From the NCBI GenBank assembly GCA_964558445.1, contig CAZLEA010000002.1:53568-117567 (forward strand): a stretch of 64,000 bases of DNA, in the 5' to 3' direction. Within the stretch, counting starts at the first letter, position 1; each line of letters opens with the position of its first letter. Origin of the DNA: CAYXVJ01 sp964558445. Lineage in GTDB: Bacteria > Bacillota > Clostridia > Saccharofermentanales > Fastidiosipilaceae. A model generated the notes under the pieces. It made no database searches and was not told the DNA's origin. It was given only the letters and a program-made list of their open reading frames with translations. The position numbers and the translations under genes were made by a program. Positions 42,071 to 51,504 of the stretch are shown here, piece after piece.

Positions 42071-42364
42071 ATGCAAGCCAGTGTAGCAATTCAAGTATTG
42101 CCCGGTAAACAAGATACGGCAGAAGTCGTTCGTATCGTCGACCTCGTGATCGCGCATCTCAAGAGCAGCGGTCTACATGTCCATGTCGGCCCGTTCGAGA
42201 CCACGGTCGAAGGCGACGATCTGGATCATCTCTTGGACCTTGTCAAGGAATGCCAGAAGATTGTCATCGAAGCGGGCGCCCCCAGCGTCTCGTCTTACGT
42301 CAAGATCTGGTATAGCCCGGAAGGAGTACTCGGCATCGATGAGAAAATCGCGAAACACCAATGA
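42071..42364 (+). CDS. MTH1187/YkoF-type thiamine-binding protein
   Basis: A 97-residue single-domain protein of the MTH1187 (DUF77) family, related to the thiamine-binding YkoF. Blocks are ASVAIQVLPGKQD, VDLVIAHLKSSGLHVHVGPFETTVEG and IVIEAGAPSVSSYVKIWYSP. It is the first gene after the TPP riboswitch, which supports a role in binding thiamine or its pyrimidine precursor. It overlaps the next gene by 26 bases. Confidence 0.86.
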   Translation: MQASVAIQVLPGKQDTAEVVRIVDLVIAHLKSSGLHVHVGPFETTVEGDDLDHLLDLVKECQKIVIEAGAPSVSSYVKIWYSPEGVLGIDEKIAKHQ

Positions 42365-43133
42365 TCCCAGACCCCCGAGCCGAAGGGACAAGGTCGGTAC
42401 GCTACTGGTACCGAGTTTAACCTTCCTCCTCTTAATCGGTCTCTGGCTACTCGTCACGGAGGGCGGTCTGATCGACCCCTACCTGCTGCCGTCCCCCCGT
42501 GCGGTACTCAAGGCCTTCTATGCGGATCGGGCTCAGCTCTGGTTCCACAGCCGAATCTCGCTTCGGGAAGCGCTCCTCGGGCTGCTTCTGGGAACGGGTT
42601 TGGCGTGGTGTTTCTCTATCTTGATGGATAGCATCGACGTACTTCGCAAGGCTATGTATCCGCTCCTGGTCATCTCGCAGACGATTCCCACAATCGCGAT
42701 CGCACCGCTACTTGTCATCTGGATGGGCTTCGGGCTTGCGCCCAAGGTCGCGCTAGTCATCTTGACTTGCTTCTTCCCGATTACGATGAGCCTGCTCGGT
42801 GCGTTTGCCGCCGTGGATCAAGATGAGATCAACATGCTGCGCACGATGGGTGCGGGCAAGTTCTTGATCTTCCGCCATATCAAATTCTTGTCAAGCCTCG
42901 AGGCCTTCTTCAACGGACTGAAGATCGCTGCCTCCTATGCCGTCGTCACAGCTGTCGTAGCGGAGTGGCTCGGCGGTTTCGAGGGGCTTGGCGTCTATAT
43001 GACTCGGGTGCGACAGGCGTATGCGTTTGACAAGATGTTTGCCGTCATCTTACTTATCTCAATTCTGAGCCTGCTTCTGGTAGGTCTCGTAAACATGCTC
43101 GCCTGGTTCAGTCTGCCATGGAAGCACAAATGA
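42339..43133 (+). CDS. thiX: Thiamine-precursor ABC transporter permease (ThiX-like)
   Basis: A 264-residue permease of the SsuC/TauC/ThiX type with about six membrane segments. It has the EAA-type loop AFAAVDQDEINMLRTMGAGKF and the blocks IAIAPLLVIWMGFGLAPK and WLGGFEGLGVYM. The ATG at 42339 lies inside the end of the previous gene, with AAGGAG twelve bases upstream. Together with ThiY- and ThiZ-like genes and the riboswitch, it should import a thiamine pyrimidine precursor. Confidence 0.86.
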   Translation: MRKSRNTNDPRPPSRRDKVGTLLVPSLTFLLLIGLWLLVTEGGLIDPYLLPSPRAVLKAFYADRAQLWFHSRISLREALLGLLLGTGLAWCFSILMDSIDVLRKAMYPLLVISQTIPTIAIAPLLVIWMGFGLAPKVALVILTCFFPITMSLLGAFAAVDQDEINMLRTMGAGKFLIFRHIKFLSSLEAFFNGLKIAASYAVVTAVVAEWLGGFEGLGVYMTRVRQAYAFDKMFAVILLISILSLLLVGLVNMLAWFSLPWKHK

Positions 43134-43145
43134 AAGGTTTAATCT

Positions 43146-44189
43146 ATGTCTCTAATCAAATCTACCGCGCTTAGGCGCGTCGCAGCCCTCGGTCTGGTTG
43201 CTCTGCTCGGCTTCACTACTGCTTGTAACGCGAAGCCCGGCAAGGAGGGTGGCAGCGATGCCGATCAAGAACTCTACCCGATCACGTTTAGTCTCGATTG
43301 GGTTGCGAATACGAACCACACCGGCTTGTTCGTCGCGATCGAGAACGGCTACTTCAAGGAAGCGGGCCTCGACGTCACGGTCGTGTCCCCTGCAGAGAAC
43401 AGCGCGATGACGCTGACCGCCTCGGGCGAAGTCGACTTCGCCATCGATGCACAAGACACCATGGCGGCAGCACTCTCGCTGGACGAACCGCTGGCTGTGA
43501 CGGCCGTCGCCGCCATCCTCCAGCACAACACCTCCGGCATCCTGAGTCGCAAGGGTGAGGGGCTCGATCGCCCCGCGGGCCTCGCCGGTACACGCTATGC
43601 GACGTGGAACAATCCGGTCGAACTGGCCATGGTCGAAGCACTGGTCACGGCTGACGGCGGCACATTTGCGGACGTGGAACTGATCCCCAACACCGTCACC
43701 GACGAAGCGGCGGCCCTGCGTGCGAAGCAAGTGGACTCCCTGTGGATCTTCTACGCCTGGAGCGGCATCAATGCGGAGCTGTCCGGCGTCGACACGGACT
43801 TCTTCTATCTGAAGGATCTAAACCCCGTCTTCGATTACTACACGCCGGTCGTCATCGCGAACAACGACTTCCTAGCAGCAAATCCGGTTGAATCCAGGGC
43901 CTTCCTCCGAGCTCTCACCCGTGGCTACGAGTATGCGATCGAGAATCCTGCAGAGGCCGCCGAGATACTGATCAAGAGCGACACGACAGGTGCGCTCGAG
44001 GGAGCAACAGAGCTTGTCATGGCAAGCCAGGAGTGGATCACGGATCAGTATCAGGCAGACCAAACGAGCTGGGGCTTGATCGATGCTGCCCGCTGGGACG
44101 CCTTCTACGCATGGCTCTATGAAGAGGGCCTGATCGGAAACGAGCTGCCGGCGGGTACCGGCTTCACAAACGATTACCTACCCAATTAG
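43146..44189 (+). CDS. thiY: Pyrimidine-precursor-binding lipoprotein (ThiY-like)
   Basis: A 347-residue NMT1/THI5-like binding protein with lipobox FTTAC. Conserved blocks include SLDWVANTNHTGLFVAIENGYF, quoted here as DWVANTNHTGLFVA, and the following EAGLDVTVVSP. This is the HMP/formylaminopyrimidine-binding family, and ThiY of Bacillus binds formylaminopyrimidine. The riboswitch context supports a thiamine-precursor role. The exact ligand (HMP, FAMP or thiamine) cannot be read from sequence. Confidence 0.88.
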   Translation: MSLIKSTALRRVAALGLVALLGFTTACNAKPGKEGGSDADQELYPITFSLDWVANTNHTGLFVAIENGYFKEAGLDVTVVSPAENSAMTLTASGEVDFAIDAQDTMAAALSLDEPLAVTAVAAILQHNTSGILSRKGEGLDRPAGLAGTRYATWNNPVELAMVEALVTADGGTFADVELIPNTVTDEAAALRAKQVDSLWIFYAWSGINAELSGVDTDFFYLKDLNPVFDYYTPVVIANNDFLAANPVESRAFLRALTRGYEYAIENPAEAAEILIKSDTTGALEGATELVMASQEWITDQYQADQTSWGLIDAARWDAFYAWLYEEGLIGNELPAGTGFTNDYLPN

Positions 44190-44198
44190 GAGGGGCTC

Positions 44199-44945
44199 AT
44201 GTTACTGCTGGACGTCAAGAATATTCGGAAGAATTATGGTGAACAAATCGTCATCCAAGGGATCGACCTCTATCTGGAAGAAGGTGAGCTCGTCTGTTTG
44301 CTTGGCGTCAGCGGTGTCGGCAAAACAACACTCTTCAACGTCATCTCCGGCCTCTATAGCCCCGACGAAGGAAGCGTCATCCTAAACGGTCAAGACATCA
44401 GCGGGGAGGCAGGTCACATCAGCTATATGCTGCAGAAGGACCTCCTCCTCCCCTACAAGACCGTTCTGAAGAACGTCAGCTTGCCGCTGATCCTACAGGG
44501 TGTGCCGAAACAAGAGGCCTACGAACAAACGAGGCAGATGCTGCCTGAGTTTGGCCTCTACGAGGTGGAGAACAAGTATCCGCACCAGTTATCCGGCGGC
44601 ATGCGCCAGCGAGCGGCCCTGCTTCGCACCTACTTCGCGTCCCGGGGCGTGGTGCTGCTAGACGAGCCGTTCAGTGCGCTCGATACGATTACGAAGTCGT
44701 CCATGCACGCCTGGTTCCTGGAGATCAAGGAGCGTCTGGGCCTCTCCGGCATCTTCATCACACACGATATCGACGAGGCTATCTTGCTCGCCGATCGTAT
44801 CTATATTCTGGCCGGCAGTCCCGGCACCATCCAAGAAGAGATCAAGATTGAGGAAGCAAGGCCGCGAAGCTTAGACTTCGCCTACAGCGATGCCTTCCTC
44901 GCCTATAAGCGGACGATTCGCGACCGTCTCACGGGTCTAGAATAA
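44199..44945 (+). CDS. thiZ: Thiamine-precursor ABC transporter ATPase (ThiZ-like)
   Basis: A 248-residue ATPase of the SsuB/TauB type. Walker A is LLGVSGVGKTT, Q-loop SYMLQKDLLLPY, signature QLSGGMRQRAALLR, Walker B VVLLDEPFSALD and the His switch is in FITHDIDEA. It completes the riboswitch-controlled operon. Its 3' end overlaps the convergent WYL regulator gene by nine bases. Confidence 0.9.
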   Translation: MLLLDVKNIRKNYGEQIVIQGIDLYLEEGELVCLLGVSGVGKTTLFNVISGLYSPDEGSVILNGQDISGEAGHISYMLQKDLLLPYKTVLKNVSLPLILQGVPKQEAYEQTRQMLPEFGLYEVENKYPHQLSGGMRQRAALLRTYFASRGVVLLDEPFSALDTITKSSMHAWFLEIKERLGLSGIFITHDIDEAILLADRIYILAGSPGTIQEEIKIEEARPRSLDFAYSDAFLAYKRTIRDRLTGLE

Positions 44946-45956
44946 GTCACTCACCTTCGTACCGTTAAGCGGAAGTTGCTGCTCGGCGAACTTGCGCAGC
45001 TGTCGCTCCATACCGAGACGGGCGGCGGGCGGTTCCAGAATCACGGCCTTCCCCCCTAGTGCGAAGATCCAGGCGAAGAATTGTTGACTGATGACGACAT
45101 CCGCCCAGAAGCGAAACATCCCGGGTCTGTCATCTTGAATCTTGATAGCCGAGCCGAAGCGATCGAACGCGACATCCAGCAGATCGTCCGTGAAGCGCAG
45201 GCAGACTCGCTCCTCGGTCCCACCAAACATACCGAACGTGTCAGTCGTATATGAGCTCATATCCATCTCGGAGAAGATCTCTTCGCCTTCTTGCGGCAAG
45301 TCCGTCGGCCTCGGCCTGTCCATACGGTCCACGCGGTAATGCTTCATCGTCTCCGACTCCGCATCGTAGGCCACAAGATAGTAGTTCTCGTTGTCTCTTA
45401 GTAGGGCAAAGGGACTGACCACATAGCGCTTCCCATCGTGGCGAAACTGCTTGCTCATATCCTTCGAGTAAGTAATATATTGGAAGCTCAGCTGCACCTT
45501 GTCGGTGATCGCCTCGTGGATGAAGTCGATGTTGTAGTAGATACTCTCGTTCATGCTCTTGATACGGCCGGGCACGTAGATCTCGCGTGTCATCAGCCCC
45601 GCCTCATGCTCGGAACAGAGCGTTATCAGTTTCTCGAGAAGGGCCTTGGTCTTGTTCACGGTGATGAATTTCGACGAGATCACGCTATCGATCAAGAGCT
45701 TGAGCTCCACGAGCTCGAAGGTGCGAGAGGCCAGATAGTAGCCTGACGGTCGCTCCTTCCGAAACACGATATCCAGCCCGAATTCGCGAAGCGCATCGAT
45801 GTCGTCATAGATGCTCTTGCGTTCTGCCTTGATACCCTGACCGATTAGATAATCGACAATATCTTGCATACTATGCGGATGCTCCGGGTCGGTTTCCTTG
45901 TAGAACAACTCCATCAAACGAAGTATCTTCATCTTCTGACCTTGTGACTTAGCCAT
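44937..45956 (-). CDS. WYL-domain transcriptional regulator
   Basis: A 339-residue regulator. The N-terminal winged helix is KILRLMELFYKETDPEHP and AERKSIYDDIDALREFG, as in DeoR/HTH_11-type WYL proteins. The WYL domain (residues ~130-200) has SPFALLRDNENYYLVAYD, where the family W-Y-L reads N-Y-Y-L. A C-terminal extension follows. WYL proteins bind nucleic acid or nucleotide ligands. The ATG at 45956 is used; a TTG at 45977 is an alternative. Its target is unknown; no adjacent divergent gene is shared except the DUF1576 gene upstream. Confidence 0.86.
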   Translation of the reverse strand: MAKSQGQKMKILRLMELFYKETDPEHPHSMQDIVDYLIGQGIKAERKSIYDDIDALREFGLDIVFRKERPSGYYLASRTFELVELKLLIDSVISSKFITVNKTKALLEKLITLCSEHEAGLMTREIYVPGRIKSMNESIYYNIDFIHEAITDKVQLSFQYITYSKDMSKQFRHDGKRYVVSPFALLRDNENYYLVAYDAESETMKHYRVDRMDRPRPTDLPQEGEEIFSEMDMSSYTTDTFGMFGGTEERVCLRFTDDLLDVAFDRFGSAIKIQDDRPGMFRFWADVVISQQFFAWIFALGGKAVILEPPAARLGMERQLRKFAEQQLPLNGTKVSDLF

Positions 45957-46129
45957 ATCCTTCTTCGCCCTTCCCAAATTATACTTCTCTAGTCATTATC
46001 ACAATGTACAGTCCGTCTTACAAGCCGATACAAGCCGAATAATCAAGCAATAGCCGGACAAACTTGTCTATTTTCGAGACAAATCGATCGCTATAAGGAT
46101 CTAAATTACGGTATACTGGATGGAAATTT

Positions 46130-47267
46130 GTGGAAGGAAACGATGATTCGGTGATGAAACAGAACAATCGCGTACCACTCTCAAACGAACAAGTCGAACA
46201 ATTGAAATTCTGGTATGTGTTGATCTGGGCTCTATCCCTGATCNNNNNNNNNNNNNNNNNNNNNNNNNNNNNNNNNNNNNNNNNNNNNNNNNNNNNNNNN
46301 NNNNNNNNNNNNNNNNNNNNNNNNNNNNNNNNNNNNNNNNNNNGGCCCTGCCTTGTTCGGTTCGGCTATGGGGCCGTTTGTCAGCGAGATCGCCTTCGAC
46401 CAGGGACTGCCGATGGCTGTCGGTCTCTTCCTCGGTTCGTTTGCGGGTATCGTGCTCGGCTTCATCTTGCCTCCCTTGGCAGAGAGCTTCAAGTCCTTCC
46501 ACCGCGGCTACAATCTCTATAACATCGGCTTCACAGCGGGGATCATCACCATGTGTATGAAGGGGCTGCTGGAAGCGCTCGGTATGGAAATACACTTGGT
46601 ATCGATCATCTCGGCGGGGCATAACGAGCCGATGACGATTGTGCTAAGCCTCTACTTCGCAATCACCTTGATTCTGGGGCTTGCGCTCAAGGGCGGTAAT
46701 CTAAGCGGCTACATCAGACTTCTTCGCGAGACCGGACAGGGGGCGGCAGACTTCATAGCCGCCTCATCCTTCCCCGTTGTCCTCATCAATATGTCGCTGC
46801 TCGGTTATCTCTCCATGCTCTATGTCCTGCTGCTCGGTGGCGAGCTAAACGGGCCTGCGATCGGCGGTGTACTGACCGTCGTCGGTTTCGCTGCGGCGGG
46901 CAAGCATCTGAAGAACGTCTACCCCATCATGGTCGGCGTCTTCCTTGCCAAACTGCTCAACCAGCACGATCTCTCATCGACCTCATCGATCTTGGTCGCC
47001 CTGTTCGGGACGACCCTCGCACCGATTGCGGGGCGCTACGGTGTCGTGGCCGGGATCGCAGCCGGCTTCTTCCACATGTTGCTCGCGACCAATATCAGCA
47101 TCATGCACGGCGGGATGAATCTCTACAACAACGGCTTTGCGGCCGGCTTCATCGCCGCGTTCATGGTGCCTGTGCTAGACTTCATAATCGCTCGTTACAA
47201 GCGTCAAGCCGGCGCACAGGCCCCACTCAGCCAAATCAGCGAAGTAAGTGAGCGCGAAGAGAATTAA
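46130..47267 (+). CDS. DUF1576 membrane protein, interrupted by an assembly gap
   Basis: A polytopic membrane protein of the DUF1576 family, found mostly in Firmicutes and of unknown function. The first ~38 codons (46130-46243) precede the 100-N gap, and the remaining ~307 follow it in a different frame relative to the start, as expected when gap length is arbitrary. The C-terminal part has about nine membrane segments and the family motif NISIMHGGMNLYNNGFAAGF. A related internal motif is FHRGYNLYNIGFTAG. The GTG at 46130 is a tentative start. Its stop overlaps that of the GH84 gene by four bases. Confidence 0.78.
46244..46343. other. Assembly gap of 100 N
   Basis: Exactly 100 consecutive N, the conventional filler for a scaffold join of unknown size. 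It interrupts the DUF1576 gene, so the two sides were linked by scaffolding and not by continuous sequence. Confidence 0.99.
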
Positions 47268-49006
47268 GCCTTGAAGCCACGCTTCAGCGCTTCGATGTGC
47301 GGATCGATCACCAATCCGCCGGCTTGTGCGCGAAGCGAAGTGCTCGGGAATTCGGCTGTTCTTGTCACGACAACATGTTGCCTTGACGCCTCTTCCACGA
47401 AGCTTGCTTGCTCATAAATCGCCTCGTCTCCGCTTATATAAGCCTCCAGATACAGGAGAGCTGCCTCCGCCTTGTCCCGAAGATTACCAATATACGGCTT
47501 CATCTCTTGTAGGAGCTGCTTGTTCTTCGTTCCTGCTGTGAATTCGTCTGCAGCACTTATAATCGCTTCGTATGCAGTGCGAACCGCGGCCGCCTCTCTA
47601 TCTGCCGGGCCCGCTGCATCCGCACGGTCGAAGGCTTCGATCAAGGAGGCTAGTTCAACCGACTCTCCGGCCGTTGGCATCGCCCCGTTCCTCACTTCCG
47701 ACATATGCTTCGCAAGCTCATGTAGTGCCTCCGGAACATCCGGCTCGATGTTGGCGAACGAATCGCTCCAAGACTGTAAGTCGTTGAACGCATGAATATT
47801 CCAGGCATAGTCCAAGGTGGCGAAGAGCGAGACCTTCGAAGCCTCTGCCTCTTCCATCGGATTGGTCAGCACACCGCTCATCCCAACAACACCCGGCTCA
47901 TAGACTTCGCCCGCGCCCATAAACAGGCGACGGTAGCTCTCACGATCGATATCGTTGACCGGCCAGTTCATCCAGAAGAGCGGATCGCGGCGAACGCCTT
48001 GTGTGACGGCTCTGGTTTTGAATGCATGAATCGCTTCCTTCGTCGCAGGCGAGCAAGTACTCATACCCGTGAAGAAGATGTGGATGTCCGGATCGAACAG
48101 TTGATCGTACAAATTGAGTTCAGAACCGTCCTTGAACGCCCAATCGTCCATGTTATAGCCCTCGGGGCAGAAGACGAGTTCGCGAACATCGCCCTTCTCC
48201 CTGCGCCACTTGTTGACCTCGTTCATCACATAGACCACGGTCTCATAGGGCAGGTTTCCTACGTCATCACCGAGCACGCCAAATTGACGGACGCCAACCG
48301 CATAGAGCTGCTCGAACTTCGCAATCAATTGGGCGAGACCCGTCTCCTTGTTATCTTCTCTGATCGGCTTCGAATCCGCCTTGAAGGGCGCAATCGTCCA
48401 TGTATAGTGGTTATAGCGCGACTCCCCGAAGGCAGCCAGCTCCGCTATCACGCCAAGCGGCTCCTCGGGATAGGGCTCCCACCAGAGATCTCTGTGGTAG
48501 GGATCATCCTTGGGGGCAAAGGCATAGATATTCATCTTGAAATAAGAGCCGAAGTCCATGATCGACTTGCGCGACATGTCGCTCCACGGGATGCCGTAGT
48601 AGCCTTCGATCAAGCCGCGAAGCTTGGTATCCGCATAGTCCTCGAGGACCAGAGAATGCAAGGAAGCCTCGCTCTGAGCCAGGATATGATAGAGGCTCGT
48701 GAGCCCGTAGTAGAGTCCGGCCTCTGTTTGGGCCCGAACTCGAATCTCCGTAGGATCGATGCTCAGACTATGCGCATCTTGTCTCGTGAGGCCATCCGAC
48801 AAGACAAGTTCCAGAGCCAAGACATAGTCCGCCTCATCCGTAAGCTCGATATCATGCAGCGCCAGTGCTTCACCAAGCCTGGCCAGGATAGCCGCATCCG
48901 GATCAATATTGCTCTCCAATCGAAGCGATTCGGGAAGCACAAAAAACTCGGGTGACACCTCAAGACGATGAGGCAGCGGGTACAAGTTATAAATGGTATT
49001 TGTCAT
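47264..49006 (-). CDS. Glycoside hydrolase family 84 (beta-N-acetylglucosaminidase/O-GlcNAcase-like)
   Basis: A 580-residue GH84 enzyme. The start of the catalytic domain is RGLIEGYYGIPWS, followed by NIYAFAPKDDPYHRDLW. The catalytic Asp pair is in FGVLGDDVGN (about residues 247-248 from the chosen start). The region MNWPVND is a further family block. A domain of about 120 residues precedes the catalytic domain, as in NagJ-type enzymes. No signal peptide is present, so the enzyme should be cytoplasmic, unlike the secreted clostridial hyaluronidases. The ATG at 49006 has GGAGG nine bases upstream; an ATG three codons earlier touches the ribosome binding site. Confidence 0.92.
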   Translation of the reverse strand: MTNTIYNLYPLPHRLEVSPEFFVLPESLRLESNIDPDAAILARLGEALALHDIELTDEADYVLALELVLSDGLTRQDAHSLSIDPTEIRVRAQTEAGLYYGLTSLYHILAQSEASLHSLVLEDYADTKLRGLIEGYYGIPWSDMSRKSIMDFGSYFKMNIYAFAPKDDPYHRDLWWEPYPEEPLGVIAELAAFGESRYNHYTWTIAPFKADSKPIREDNKETGLAQLIAKFEQLYAVGVRQFGVLGDDVGNLPYETVVYVMNEVNKWRREKGDVRELVFCPEGYNMDDWAFKDGSELNLYDQLFDPDIHIFFTGMSTCSPATKEAIHAFKTRAVTQGVRRDPLFWMNWPVNDIDRESYRRLFMGAGEVYEPGVVGMSGVLTNPMEEAEASKVSLFATLDYAWNIHAFNDLQSWSDSFANIEPDVPEALHELAKHMSEVRNGAMPTAGESVELASLIEAFDRADAAGPADREAAAVRTAYEAIISAADEFTAGTKNKQLLQEMKPYIGNLRDKAEAALLYLEAYISGDEAIYEQASFVEEASRQHVVVTRTAEFPSTSLRAQAGGLVIDPHIEALKRGFKA

Positions 49007-49081
49007 ACTAATCATCCTCCGACAAGCATTCTACAACAAAAAGCTGATATCATATAGGACAAGGAACGGAGGAAGACAAGC

Positions 49082-49573
49082 ATGAGGAAGCTATACATCA
49101 AACAGAAGGTCTTCAAGATCACGGACCACTACCCCATCACCGATAGCGAAGGGCGTGAGTGTTACTACGTCGACCAGGACTTCCGCTTCATCGGGCACAC
49201 AGTCCACCTCGCTGCGGCAAACGGCCAGCGTATCTTCACAGTCGACCGGCAGTTACTCAAGCTCTTGCCCCGTTATCTCGTCCACTTCACAAACGGCCAA
49301 ACGATCACCCTGCAGAGTCGCTTCACTCTCTTGCGTCGGCGAATCGATATCCTCTCGGACAGCTACAATTTGACTGTCGAAGGTAATTTCATGGACCTGC
49401 GTTTCTCAATCTATAACAACGGAATAGAGATCGGCTCGATCAAGAGGGCATATATCTCATGGGGCGACACCTTCGAACTCACGATCTTGGACGAGCGCTT
49501 CGAGACGGTCGTCATCGCCGTCATGATCGCCATCGACCGTCTGATCGACGAGCAGCAGAACAGCAATAACTGA
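49082..49573 (+). CDS. LURP-one-related family protein
   Basis: A 163-residue protein of the LURP-one-related (DUF567, tubby-like/scramblase-like) family. Blocks are LYIKQKVFKITDHYPITDSEGR, quoted as KQKVFKITDHYPITD, and YYVDQDFRFIGHTV. A long beta-rich middle is followed by a C-terminal hydrophobic helix (VVIAVMIAIDRLIDE) typical of the fold. Its role in bacteria is unknown. GGAGG lies nine bases before the ATG. It is divergent from the GH84 gene. Confidence 0.85.
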   Translation: MRKLYIKQKVFKITDHYPITDSEGRECYYVDQDFRFIGHTVHLAAANGQRIFTVDRQLLKLLPRYLVHFTNGQTITLQSRFTLLRRRIDILSDSYNLTVEGNFMDLRFSIYNNGIEIGSIKRAYISWGDTFELTILDERFETVVIAVMIAIDRLIDEQQNSNN

Positions 49574-49591
49574 TTCCCTAATCCAGACGCA

Positions 49592-51388
49592 TCACATAAC
49601 GACAACATCGATTCGTACAGCGGCAAGCTTCGGATCTATGAACTGCTCTTCTGTTAGCTTCAAGATCGGCAGATCGCCGTCACCCCAGTGCACGGCCTTG
49701 ATCCTCGCATGCCTGCAGGGATCAAATAGCGGATCTTGGCCCGCATAGGCACAACGCCCTTCATAACACTCCTCGGATCTCGCATGATACACGAAGATGT
49801 CGCGCCCCGCTTCATCCTTGGTAAAAGAGTTATGTCCGGGACCATACTCTCCCGGAACATCTGCCGTGCGGAGCATGGGATACGGCTGCTTGGTCCAAGC
49901 CAGAGGATCCAAGAGGTCGGCATCCTCGTCTGCCATGAGCAGCCCGATGCAGTACTCCGGCCCCGTACCGGCTGCAGAATAGGCGAGGTAGATTCGCCCG
50001 CCTCGCTTCAGGACCGCCGCGCCCTCGTTCACCTTGTGACGCACTTGCTCCCATGCGAATTCGGGTTTCGTCAGTAGCATCGGCAGTGAGGTCAATTGCC
50101 TCGGATTCCGAGGATCGAAACTTGCGATATAAAGGACGGAGTCGGACACCGACTTCTCTGCCCATACATGGTAGTGGCGGCCGGCCGCTTCGAAGGCTGT
50201 CATATCAAGCGAGAACTGCGTAAACGAGAGCGTATCCTCCGGCAGTGCCTCCATCTTGTCAGCTACCCACGCATCCGGATCCATAGGATCTTCTCCCGGT
50301 CTACACGTGAGTATGTGCGGGCGTATGCCGAATACGTTGTCCGCTTCCCGGCTTCCGGTGAAGAGCACGTACCAGCGTCCCTCGATCTGATGAATCTCGG
50401 GGGCCCAGATGAAGCGATGGATGCCATCCTCTTCATTGTTCGTCCAGATAGCCACTTCGTCGGCTTCTCTGAGTCCTTCTATCGTCTTCGACCGGCGAAG
50501 CGTCACACGACTATAACCGTCTTGATCGCTATCCTTGTGCATCGGATAGGACGCGGTGAAGTAGTAGAAACCGTCGTCCCCCAGCAGGATCCAAGGATCC
50601 GCCTTGGCCTCGATGAACGGATTGGGATAAGTAGGATAGCCGACACGTCCCTCCACGGTATATCGCCCGGGCTTGGAACTCAGATCACTTGGCAGCACCC
50701 AAGAAATCGGCACATCCGCTTCTGAATCATCGCTGTAGTATGCACGGACAGTCTCCGGTAAACAAACGGCTTCCCCCTGCTTCACTAGAATCTCAGTCGG
50801 TATAGAATCGAGCGCGGTGTTGCGAAGTGGCAACAGTCGCCTGGTGAAACAAGACCACTCGTCCTCAGACACAAGCAAGCGATTACCCGCATCAATCTCG
50901 CCCATATCGCCCGTCACAACCGGCTGTATGATCTCGTAGTCAGCCGTAGCAAGCGCTTCATAGTCTGTAAACGACTTCGAGCGGGCGGCGAACTGCTCAC
51001 CACCGACTCTCGTCCAACAGATTCTATAGGCATCCAAATCGGCATCGAAGTCGATCCGAACATCGGACAGCTCTTCGCCGTCATCCAAATGAAGAAGCTT
51101 AGCCTCCCGGAAATACGGCAAATCCGTACTCTCCCACACACAGACGACGCCCGGCCTCGCATCCGAGAGAGATAAGAAGGCAAGCTCGCCTTCCCTCGTT
51201 CGAAACAGATAGGGTCGGGAAACGGTATGCTCACCTGTATCTTGTTTGGCAAAGGCCACGCCCTCACCACGATTCAACGCAAGATAGCTTCGACCGTCGT
51301 CGCTCACAGCCAGGTGCAAGCTCAAATCCTGCAGCACATCATCGCCTCGTTTGGTATACGCCAAGATCCATTTCTGCTTCGTATTCAT
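49592..51388 (-). CDS. Glycoside hydrolase family 43-type enzyme with extra N-terminal beta domain
   Basis: A 598-residue protein. The C-terminal half (about 250-590) is a five-bladed GH43-type propeller: KADPWILLGDDGFYYFTA carries the catalytic base Asp (about 264), FIWAPEIH follows, and VNEGAAVLKRGGR carries the proton-donor Glu. GH43 enzymes are usually arabinofuranosidases or xylosidases. Residues ~1-190 look like a second, partial propeller (LAYTKRGDDVLQDLSLH), and ~195-250 like a bacterial Ig-like domain (VRAYYSDDSEADVPISW). No signal peptide is visible. Substrate is not predictable. It is the likely partner of the nearby AGE epimerase and GH84 genes in intracellular glycan use. Confidence 0.85.
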   Translation of the reverse strand: MNTKQKWILAYTKRGDDVLQDLSLHLAVSDDGRSYLALNRGEGVAFAKQDTGEHTVSRPYLFRTREGELAFLSLSDARPGVVCVWESTDLPYFREAKLLHLDDGEELSDVRIDFDADLDAYRICWTRVGGEQFAARSKSFTDYEALATADYEIIQPVVTGDMGEIDAGNRLLVSEDEWSCFTRRLLPLRNTALDSIPTEILVKQGEAVCLPETVRAYYSDDSEADVPISWVLPSDLSSKPGRYTVEGRVGYPTYPNPFIEAKADPWILLGDDGFYYFTASYPMHKDSDQDGYSRVTLRRSKTIEGLREADEVAIWTNNEEDGIHRFIWAPEIHQIEGRWYVLFTGSREADNVFGIRPHILTCRPGEDPMDPDAWVADKMEALPEDTLSFTQFSLDMTAFEAAGRHYHVWAEKSVSDSVLYIASFDPRNPRQLTSLPMLLTKPEFAWEQVRHKVNEGAAVLKRGGRIYLAYSAAGTGPEYCIGLLMADEDADLLDPLAWTKQPYPMLRTADVPGEYGPGHNSFTKDEAGRDIFVYHARSEECYEGRCAYAGQDPLFDPCRHARIKAVHWGDGDLPILKLTEEQFIDPKLAAVRIDVVVM

Positions 51389-51504
51389 AGCCTCAAGGTC
51401 TCCTTGTTCATCGTCGGTTCACGTCGTCTTCATACTAGCATATGCCCAGAAGGCGATTTATCTTGTACAATAGAAAAATACAAGATTATTTAGAGGAGAG
51501 ATAC

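Noticed and set aside
47792..48955. 387-codon plus-strand frame opposite the GH84 gene
   Set aside because: Antisense to a clear GH84 catalytic domain, with no family resemblance.
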